Shown here: piece by piece, positions 55,101-64,000 of the stretch
Numbering within the stretch: position 1 is the stretch's first letter
How the letters are laid out: the number at the start of each line of letters is the position of its first letter
Assembly (NCBI GenBank): GCA_037176845.1
Contig: JAYKXP010000153.1
Span: 1-64,000 of the forward strand
DNA: 64,000 bases
Source: Paramarasmius palmivorus
Lineage: Eukaryota; Basidiomycota; Agaricomycetes; Agaricales; Marasmiaceae
Direction: 5' to 3'
Notes under the pieces: model-generated
Databases searched by the model: none
The model's input: the letters and a program-made list of their open reading frames with translations, nothing else
Told to the model about the DNA's origin: nothing
Program-made: the position numbers and the translations under genes

Positions 55101-55359
55101 TAGAACTATAGACGTAACTTGAATACCGATATCTGCTTTTCGGTGACGTCCTTTGTAGGCCAGTTCACTGACATCGTCCGACGTCCTGAGGATGCTCGCA
55201 TTGAAATTAAATGTTTTCTTTATTTTGACTTCTCGCGAGCCTGGCTAGGATTCTTGAATCGATCCTACCAAGTTCAATACCAAAATGAATTAACTTCAAT
55301 ATATAACAGCTATATATTGTCCCGATGAAAAACGTGAATGGATACATGTAGCGAAAGGG
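52136..55359. other. Region with only weak ORFs
   Basis: Small ORFs on both strands, none convincing. The minus ORF 54260-54586 (108 aa, EELLKEQHPRYIKLKYPGS) has coding-like composition and could be an exon fragment. 52817-53008 minus (TKLFLKYVHGIVKLGEQDP) is another candidate. I see no RNA gene or repeat. Confidence 0.35.
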
Positions 55360-57745
55360 TCAGAGAATATCATAAAGCTCTAAAACCTGGCTCTGGAGTG
55401 CTTTGGGCAATAATGATAACTTCCTTCTCCACGCATGAGTATCATGCTCCCGAATCTGCGAGAATGAACGACAAACGCTGTCTATAACCTCAGGCTGGAC
55501 TGAGTTGTACCTGGTGATTGCACGACAAATTGGCTCGAGCTTTTCGACAGAGTAATGAGCCCGGTGACTGCTATTGAGAAAAAACTCACTCACGTTCTGA
55601 ATGCCAGATGGGTTATTCTCTATGAGTGCACACAAACCTCGAAAAGCGACGTCTCGTTCATCCTCTCTTGTGAACGTTGCTTGACACCATAGGTCAATGA
55701 ATAGAGCCAATGACGGTGCCATCAATGTCGGGTATACCAGACTGATTGCTGAAATAGCAAAGGCAGCATTCTCTCGAAGTTGCGGATAAACTAGCATCCC
55801 AATAAGAGGTGCAATGAACATAACGTATTGTGTATCCCCAGCTACAAAAATGTTCAGTGATATTAACGTTGCAATAGATCATGAACCACTTAACCACCTA
55901 AATCATACTTCACAACATTTGCAAAGCACCATAAGACGTTTGTGAGAAGGGCACTCTCTTCGATGATTCGATGGGGATGAGTGTCGAGCTCGGAGTGAAG
56001 GAGGGGTAGTACCTCAGAAAGGAAATATATTGGTACATCATACTTTGCAAGGGTTCCAAGTAACCCATAAAGCGTAGCCTTCACCGCCTTTGGCTGGGGA
56101 TGTCGAAAGAGAGCGTGAATACTCTCAAATGTGTTATGGTGTCGGTCCGCGGAAAAGCTGTGTCGGGCCTCGGCGCCCAAATTTTGGATAAGCCCAGTTA
56201 ATAGAAACAATGCTCCAGTAAGCAGCCGTTCATCGTGAGGCACAATAAAAACCTCCATACAGTACGTAGAAATGAAATATGAAAATGGCGCCAAGGAGGC
56301 AACAGACGAACAAACTACGGTTGTTGCAGTCTGACAAGGTTTTGTTAATGATATCTGCTCCATACGATGAAACCCAAACTCACTTCAACTAGCTGGAGTT
56401 CTATGGCATTTCCGAAATCTTTATCATCGGAAAGAAGATGTGCCAAGAGACCTGTTAGAATTGCACTAGTCCATTGGCGGTCGAGAGTGTTTCCTTCAGC
56501 CAAGGTCACTACTAGACTACAGAAATTGCCAAGCAGAAAGTTTGCGCCTGCATGTGTAGCTGCAATTGCGACCTTCGAACTGATGGAATCTCTTGTATTT
56601 GTACTTTTCGAAGCACGGACAAGAGTCTCCAGAACCAGACAGGATTCGCTCCGTAAAGTTTCATCCGGGTGTAGCATAAGTGCGGTAAACTGGACATTAG
56701 CACCCCGGGATTCAGTTAACTGATGTCGTTCGGCGGGACCAGTGGATAACATACCACTTTCACTGTCTCCGATGATTTTTCGCTCTGTATAATCCAGGCA
56801 CTGTAATGTCTCAATGTCTGGCAAATGCTGCAGCAGAGCTGGATCTGCGGCGGATATCAGCATCGTAAACATGAGGCATATTACGCGCCACTCACGGTTG
56901 CCTCAGGGAACTCAGCGTTATGGCTCCAGGAATATACCGTATCACCCACAGCTATCGCCTCGTTCTCTAACCTTCCAATCAGAAAGGGAAATATGTACGA
57001 CGTGTGAGGAGCGACGAGATCCGCTGCACCTGGTCCAATAGTGTGAGTAAAGAGGAATTAGGTCACAGTATGATGCATATTGACCTTTGGCAAGACTTTT
57101 CAACGCCAGTACTGCGTTATCTTGCTCTGACATGTCTCTGCTCCGCAACTTTGGTATCAAAAGCGGCATAACGACCTTCGTGACACTATCCCTAAAACGG
57201 CAGGCGAGGGTCTCTAAAGCGTCCCATGCACACTTTTGAGCTATATCCTTTTCATTGAAAAAGGTATCGAGAAAGACCTGTGCCATCGTAGGCACAACCG
57301 GCTTCAGCTTATCGGCTTCAGCTCCTTCCGCAAAAACGGTGCATAAATGACAGATACAAGCTATTAAAGCAGCTTGACTGTAAAAGACAGGGATCGTCGA
57401 CAGGACCGGAACTCGGTAAATGAGTCGCATCGAGGCCTTGACACGTATTCAGCAAAATAGAACGCGATATTGGTAGAACCCACCTCTTCGAGCTCCGGAT
57501 GCGTAATCCAAACCTCGCCCAGTGGTTTCAGCCGCTCTGGCCAATTCTTAGGGCGAATTGAGGTCTGAAGAAGTGACATATACGCGGCTTGCATCACTAG
57601 CATTTATCAGGCGGTCGCGGAAGAGAGGCGGTCAAGAGGCAGTATACCGTACGCGCTGGTTGCAATTGCATTGATTACTTTACGTACAGATGAGCTTTGG
57701 ATGAACTTGAGGGCAGGACCAGCAAGATCAGCCGCCGCTGTAAGT
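55360..57745 (-). CDS. Divergent, shortened transportin (karyopherin-beta2/Kap104-like)
   Basis: HEAT-repeat nuclear import receptor by eye comparison with human transportin-1. The C-terminal exon (55360-55842) has LMAPSLALFIDLWC and VAFRGLCALIENNPSG, paralleling VAPMLQQFIRPWC and SAFRGICTMISVNPSG, and ends with WRRKLSLLPKALQSQVLELY as transportins do. Exon 55895-56332 has LLTGLIQNLGAEA and LYGLLGTLAKYDVP. Exon 56384-56844 and upstream exons to 57.7 kb carry earlier repeats (KCAWDALETLACRF). NWPERLKPLGEVW near 57.5 kb parallels NWPDLLPKLCSLL near residue 130 of transportin, yet only about 170 bp later the sequence corresponds to much later repeats. The first about 100 residues and perhaps 200 internal ones (Ran-binding side) therefore seem absent. 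A decaying paralogue or a specialised receptor. Confidence 0.65.
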
Positions 57746-57818
57746 GCGATTATCTTTACAATGCGTAGGGCTTCTTATAAGGATCCTCGATTATAAATAT
57801 ATGTTTACAATGAGCCGG

Positions 57819-59327
57819 CTAATAGCTAATCTTGTTCTCTCGTATCCATGTATACAATGTATAATACCCAACATTTTTGCCTGCTAATCTCCTTTGCTGT
57901 TCGAAGGCCTCCTTCGTCATACTGCTTCGATACTTTCCAAGGACCCTCCAAATAGAAAACAGCTGTCGGTGAGAACTCCCCCATACACTCCCAAAATAGA
58001 TGTCTTCAAAATATTTCACGGGGATCGGCACCCCATTGATCTCTAAAAATGATATGCCTGCCCACTCAGGAAGCTTGTCGTCCCAGCAAGACAAGAACCT
58101 ATCAAGACCTTGGGCATGTTTGCCAAAGGACACCTTGGGGCCTGGACCTTGCTGCAACTTCGTCTTTCCACTCAGGGTGAGATGAAGAGGTGTATCCAAA
58201 GGCAAAGTCAATACTGTTTGCCCATTCCCCAAAGGAACCGAAACCTTGAGACAACAGATATCATTGTCCATCAGACTGTAAGGCGGTTTACTTGGTGGAT
58301 ATCGGGGCCTACGAGTGAAAGACGACAGACGAGGAGGAATGTGACCTGGAGTATAGGTAAATGGCGGGCGGTGCAGAGTTTCGGACGAGCTCCCCATGAA
58401 TCGCAGAGAGCGCTGAAACGCAGGCACTGTTCTGCGGGATCGGTTGACATTCAGAGCGTGATAACTTTGGGAACAATGACGTACTGGTACCCAGCCAGTG
58501 AGGTGGATAACCCACCACCCGATGGAAATGAAGGAATCTCGAGATTGGATTCATCTACTGACGTTGTCTGTCTGGAATGATGGCCACAATCTGGGGCGGA
58601 GATGGCGTCCCAGCCTGGGCGCTCTGAACTCGTGTCGGCGTTGGGAGATTCATTTAAAGCAAGTGTATTAGGCGCAGACATATCCCTACTGGATTCATTA
58701 GTGGTAATATTGGTCGCTGAGCGTTGAAAGCTGACATACTGCGAGCCATTCAGAGGGCTGTCAAATGTATTGGTTGAACTTGATGCGTAACAATCATGAG
58801 TTGAAGTCTCCATCACCGTCACTTCAGGAATATCAATCACAAAATGTCGCTGTGGTTTTGGAATGATGTCGTTTGAAGTTACTGTTCTGTGAGCCAAAGG
58901 AACTCTGAATAAAAAGTCAATGGCAGAGTATGTAAGTAACGTACTGAGATCCACTCGGAATCATATCATCTAGAAGGGAAGATACAGCTGGAGCTTCTCG
59001 GGGAGCCCATGGGAGGTGCTCTCTTCCATCTCCTCGAGTATCGCAGACCTGCGAGAGTGTGGCTACAGGCCCTGGACGTATGCGTGGAGGAGCAGAAACC
59101 GCATCCCGAACCTATCATAAGGAAGAATAAGTCACATAAACAGAACCATATGCGGAACTTACCCAAAGTTGAATCGGTTCTTTGCTAGGCTGTTCCTCGG
59201 GCACAGCATTGGCATCGGACGTAGCATCGAGCCCAGCATGCAAAGTGAGCAGTGTTGCGACCATTCGTTGTGACTTTGGCAGCTTGTTAGATGCAGCTTT
59301 GCGTTTGTGCTCCTTAATTGTATGCAT
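57819..59327 (-). CDS. Uncharacterised multi-exon gene
   Basis: ATG at 59327 (MHTIKEHKRKAASNKLP). Exons: to about 59163 (ends PIQLW before GTAAGTTC), about 59113-58950 (VRDAVSAPPRIRPGPVA), about 58920-58500 (a Ser/Thr-rich, probably disordered region with VIDIPEVTVMETSTHDC), and about 58437-57819, which carries the globular C-terminus (LDRFLSCWDDKLPEWAGISF, INGVPIPVKYFEDIYFGSVW, YYTLYTWIRENKISY) with the stop at 57819. Splice sites are standard and the frames clean. I recognise no domain. It starts 74 bp from the shortened transportin's 5' end on the same strand. Confidence 0.55.
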
Positions 59328-59578
59328 TCTTGACCAGGGAGAAGGCGAATTTACGGATTGCAAACGGCCTACCTTTTTAACGATTCTGTAGTTTCAGCGG
59401 GAATTACTAGTAGCATTGATATGTATCAGTCTAAAAGTACGCAGTCTCTACTCAAATCGTGCGTACCATCTGGAAGAAGACTGGTTCATTTCTCAGAACA
59501 AGGCCGATGATTCGTCAGTCGATCCGCCGAGTTGCGTACGGTCTCTCCCACGAGGAATGTGTACAGAAAACGAACTGG

Positions 59579-60380
59579 CTAATTGGCTTCGAAGAACCAA
59601 TCTCGAACTTCACTCTGCTGTAAACGCGTGAACCTCGAGAGCTTGCTTGCCTCTCGACGTGAGTGCCATATCCTAGTCGCAATTTGATCAGCATCATGTA
59701 AAAGAAAGAATGAAATGCTGTATAACGCACTCAGGCCGGGGACCTGTCTGATACAATAGAGAAATGAAGAGTCCCGCTGCAATACTCGGTCCCATGTTTT
59801 AACTTCCCGCTCTACAGGTCGCCCGTCATCCAAACTGGCTGATCAATGCACAATGTCCCTTGTTTTTCCTGTTTTTTTTTTGTTCAAGATTAGGCTAGCT
59901 AAGGAAGACATGTCAGTCAGTACGACGGGTGGCATTAGTGGGGCAAGAGGGTCAGAGTGAACCAGAGAAGCACTTGTCGACGTAAGAACAAAAGGAAACG
60001 AACCCCTCCGAGTCGCGAACCAATGGCCCTTGATTCAATTACAGTAAAGTAGTGCATCATGATGCGACGTGATGAAGCCTTGATGAAACTTTGATATTTG
60101 TCACGATCAATTTGCGTCCCCGGTACTTGGTCCTTCCCATTCACACCGGAACTGTAAAGTATTCTGCTCGGAAGGAGTCTGCGTAGATATGGCGCATATC
60201 CAACGTGTATAAGCCAAAACTGAAAAGAGCTGGGATCCTTCAGCAATCGCTGCCAATAATCTCGATAATCTTGGTGAAACTTCCATATCGGGAAATTTCC
60301 TCGCCCGAATTGCGCCGCCTTCCATTTCTTTTTGCTGTTCCTTCAAGCGGAATAATTCCCGGTGTGATTCTACGGATATC
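59579..60380 (-). CDS. Possible small multi-exon gene, unknown
   Basis: Minus-strand coding-like segments: FPIWKFHQDYRDYWQRLLKD running into SSFQFWLIHVGYAPYLRRLL (about 60300-60060), and, after a plausible CAG acceptor, DDGRPVEREVKTWDRVLQRD (about 59830-59745). Start, end and intron positions are unresolved. It may be a gene fragment. Confidence 0.3.
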
Positions 60381-62206
60381 GTTGATATCTTTCAAGTTGC
60401 TCTGATCACTGTTCGACAGCTCAAGCGCTCACTAGGCATGAGTCCGGCGGGAATCGATGGATAAGCACCCGCTGCAACGAGGATAATTGGAATATTAATC
60501 GCGACGGTTAGTCTGACAGTCCAAGCGAAATGGACCCAGAAATTGGGAAGTATGATGAGCTCAAATGGTTAGTTCTACCGTTCCTAGTGGAACGCCAAAG
60601 TTTGATCGCTACCGCACGCGTGACGAACTTGAAGTTCTTGGTCCTAAGGCAGGCCAAATCATCTCTTATATGTCGACGACGGAAGTTTTTGGTATGCGAC
60701 ACGCTGTTACGAGTCCTCGTACCTCGTACTCGTCCTGTTATAATGTGGGAATGAGAATAAATTTCCTACTATATCTTTGCCGTGTGAATTTCCAGTACTC
60801 ACCTTTTCTCCTAACCATCATCTTCCACATCTTCCCCTCCGAACAAGGCTAAGGACTATATGCACATTAGAGTCATGACATGACAGCGGTTGATCTCAGG
60901 TATGTATTGTCACCTTCTTGTCAACTTCTCCCACTAACTACCTGATTGGATTTGCAGATGTATTGTCGTGTCAACATCAAATAGGTGTGTCCTAAAGCTA
61001 CAATCTCCCTGTTTACGATTCTAATTTCTGATCATTTAGAGCTATGAGATTCTGTGAAACACACTTGGACTCACGCATGGACTGGGTATGGATAGATCAT
61101 GATACAGTACCGTAATGGCCTGTGGGATGCGATTTTGGTCTCGGCTGTTCGTTAGAGTTGTGTACTTAGGTATTCTCGTCAAATATATCTTATCTTCTGA
61201 CTATCCGAAGGAAAGCACCAGACGGAACCGAAGACGACTACAACTCTGTCATATCCATTTACTAGGGTCATAGGTGTTCGGGATACACAGGATATGTGAA
61301 ACTAGTGGTTTTGGGTTAGGAAAACGACTGGAATAAGGTGCGCACAATACATACGATTCGGTCTCGCACCCCATCTTACCACACCTTAGAACATATATTT
61401 ATTTTCTTGTCAATCTCGACCTACGTCGCCTTAATTCCACAGCAACAGCATCTAATGTCGCTTTTGTTCCGCTTTCACCTCCTCAACAGAGGACTGTCTT
61501 GGAGTAGAGGTAATGTCCGTATTCTTAGCGGCTAGCAGTTACTCAGGCTCAGATCAAGGATTTTAGGGTTCATTGGGAGCTATCGCAGTATCCCCGTCTA
61601 CACCTCCAGAAGAATCGTCTCCAGCGTCAACACATTCTCGTGCTCACTCGACCTCATCAGTTGATGAGACGCATGTACCAGTTGTCGTCAATTCGTTCTC
61701 ATCATCCCCATGTAACCGCACAGGTTCATACCCCGAGCCATCCGACAATGTGGGCCTTTCATCGCTCTCCTGCTCTTTGTCTTCGACTCTCTTCTGGACA
61801 GTAGACCGTCGCTTCGGAGCGACCATTTTGCAGTCCTCGACTCAACCTCACCTGATGGCCTGTCACTAGTGCCGGCGTCAGTGTCGGTTCTGTATGGTTG
61901 CGGGTGTCACTGGTGCAGCCCGAAGGAATGATTCCTAGACCTGAGCATATGCAGACAGTGACGCACAATCGCGACTGCATACGCGAGACAATGTCACATC
62001 GGGTCAAGCGCTCACGTCTCGTACCTCGGACGAGTGCCCGCATCCCACATGTCATATTGTATTCGCTAAAAGTTTCTCGTCCCCGATAGAGATTCTAACT
62101 TGCTTAGCCCTTAGACCCTCAGATACGCAGCACGGCCGGTAGATAAGTATTACATCCTAGCCATGCCTACTTCGTAACTCGTGAAAAAAACTCCTTAAAC
62201 TATACT
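60381..62206. other. Region with only weak ORFs
   Basis: No supported gene. The minus ORF 61644-61826 has a true ATG and a charged sequence (MVAPKRRSTVQKRVEDKEQE) that could be a first exon; nothing clear follows it. Confidence 0.3.
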
Positions 62207-63690
62207 TCAAACATTAGCCTTCAGGCCTTCAGTTGATGACTTGATCACACCTTTTTCCTGCACGTAATAAAAGCCCGGGCTGTGGGACCAGGATACCGAA
62301 CCATGGCCATACGTATGTCGTGTGGTTTCAAATTCCTTTGCTTCCTTGTATATGGTATGTCCATGAGTCAGTATTCTGCTCTTTGTGGCAAGCTTACATT
62401 GGGTAGAATTGAGCGCCCTGAACGCATTCTGCCGGCCTGTTCGAATGGCAGAGTACTGATGACAATGGTAGATGCCTTGATCGTTGAACTCAGTAGTCTA
62501 TGAATCGCTTGGTTCACTTGGAACGACAGTAAGGCAGCTGGTATTCATTGAATATTGGTGAGAAACTCACAAAAATCCCCAAAGGCCCGGTTATTGCAGA
62601 TGATTAGATCTGCTCGCTGTAGAACATCTCGAATCTGAGGATGAGTGAGAATATCTCCAGTAAGAATGCTAATGTTTCCCAGTCTCATTCCCCATTTTTT
62701 ACTCCGGCAAGACACTTCATGGATCAGTTCGGTGGCAATATTTGCTACCGGGTCACGAATCTCTATACCATATGCATCGCAGCATGTGTCAAGGCTAATT
62801 TGCGCAAGTATTTGTCCAACACCACATCCAAGGTCGACGACAACCTTGAGCGCGTCCGATGTACAGTGAGTTTCCACAATCTGGGAAACAAAATCGGGCA
62901 GAAGTTCACCATATGTCTCCTCTGAGAAGGCCTTGTATCCATGCTCCAAAACATGATTATGCGGAGAAACACAGCGACTGTAGCTTTGGTTCATGATCAG
63001 GGAGCACAAAGAGGATGCGAGGCGAGATGTTTCAAGTTGCATAAGAAGATCATTGACTTCGTTGATCGTCACAAGAAACAAAGGTTTGTTTCTGTTCCTC
63101 AGACTGACAGCAAGTTGCTCCAGTAGCTATATGATGAGTCGAATGAGAACAATAAGACAGACTATAGTGAGAATCGCGTACTGTTGCGGAGGCAGTGTCG
63201 GCGTCCATAGCTAAATTCTTCTTGAGCGAGTGGGCCTCATGATGGAAGTGTTGAACTAACCGGAGAAAATCTCTTCAAGCATATATTGGAGATCTTGGAC
63301 TGGGTTGTATTGCAGCAATTTGATTGGGATGCATAATGGGAACCTTGAGTAATGTGAGATGAGGTTACACACGACGATGACCCGCCTACTGCTCCGTAAT
63401 GTCGAGTTGAGGTAGTCGAATTGCAACTGTTGTTACACTCAAACCGCCATTAGGCAGTCTTGCAACAGATTCTCCTTCAAAGACTGGATGGCGCGTAAGT
63501 GAAGAGAGCCAATCGTCAAGTAGAGAAATGGAATCTCACAGCCCTTGTAACGACTGACATTCCGAAACACCACCTCACACGATGAGAGGGGATTTCCATG
63601 GTGACATGGACCATATCTAAACCTTTTCCATTCTGATTCTAATTTCCAAATGTCGGATGGCGTGATGGGCGATTCGAATTTGATTACTTC
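62207..63690 (-). CDS. DOT1-like histone H3-K79 methyltransferase (possible frameshift)
   Basis: Exons: about 63261-63435, 63182-63210, 62571-63126, 62398-62516, 62207-62344; all junctions from 63182 leftwards keep frame. Hallmarks of the DOT1 fold are present: D1-loop YKAFSEETYGELL, SAM-binding motif VVDLGCGVGQ with acidic GIEIRD, CNNRAFGDF (usual NNFAF), TIVISTLPF (usual IVSLKPF) and C-terminal GSVSWSHSPGFYYV, as in GSVSWTGKPVSYY. This enzyme methylates lysine 79 of nucleosomal H3. Upstream, SLTRHPVFEGESVARLPNGG and LISHYSRFPLCIP also look like the fungal N-terminal region, but near 63405-63440 the same bases serve two frames, so a frameshift or unrecognised exon exists there. N-terminal limit uncertain. 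Confidence 0.72.
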
Positions 63691-64000
63691 AACATTTTCT
63701 TGGTTGGAAGCAACGGCGACTGAGTGGGAGAAGTGGGTATGAACGAAGCCATCATTCGGTGGGAGAGCGGGATTGCCGAGGGAGGATTGACGCTCTCTTT
63801 CTTTCTTTCGCGCACTAAGTCTATGATGAGTCTCTACTTACATCAGGAGTAAGTGGCACGTACCGGTAGATCCGCCCTCGTTCGGTACTCGTCATCGCTC
63901 CGCGAGGCATTGCAGCTAGTTCCTAGGAAGAGGGTGAGGGAGAATGTCATTTTGGCTGATTATTACGCTGACTTGCTCTTGGATTCGGAAGAAGGATTTT

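Overview
The window looks like nuclear DNA of a mushroom-forming basidiomycete (Agaricomycete). Genes are split by many short introns (about 45-60 bp, GTRNGT...YAG). Chromodomain Ty3/gypsy and Ty1/copia retrotransposons fill more than half of it. Host-type genes include a divergent transportin, a DOT1-type methyltransferase and a MYND-finger protein. I could run no searches; family names rest on motifs I can read.

Layout. 1-7400: a young minus-strand gypsy element (A) with intact gag and pol, an additional ORF upstream of gag, and LTRs carrying a strong heat-shock-element-like array. It is inserted into the coding sequence of a multi-exon gene whose 3' part is at 7401-9537. 9538-14841: a non-coding stretch, then a second multi-exon unknown gene (11174-14841). 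Both genes carry in-frame stops. 15006-16260: a tRNA-like gene and several minisatellites. 16288-22416: an old plus-strand gypsy element (B) riddled with TGA codons, followed tail-to-tail by an antisense multi-exon gene (22566-24474). 25745-38346: a decayed plus-strand copia element (B) bounded by AATAT target duplications. It contains a nearly intact minus-strand copia element (A, 28740-34361, target duplication TTATC) nested inside its gag. Both copias have a primer site complementary to the anticodon arm of initiator tRNA-Met.

38350-64000: host-like region. Two large unknown minus-strand genes (38660-42575 and 42687 to about 44540) come first. Next are a truncated inverted paralogue (44600-45381) of the nucleotidyltransferase-like gene at 50317-52135, and a MYND gene (45784-46459). 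A shortened transportin (55360 to about 57745, minus), an unknown five-exon gene (57819-59327, minus) and a DOT1-like gene (62207 to about 63690, minus) follow. The stretches 46.5-50.3, 52.1-55.3 and 60.4-62.2 kb hold only weak ORFs.

The retroelements share one history. Old copies (gypsy B, copia B and the two broken genes) have decayed mainly through C-to-T changes, many consistent with CGA to TGA. The two copia A LTRs differ almost only at CpG. This suggests cytosine methylation and deamination. The features most worth following are the stress-type LTR promoter and extra ORF of gypsy A, the antisense gene behind gypsy B, the intron-like block inside one copia B LTR, and the nucleotidyltransferase-like gene with its core-deleted inverted copy.
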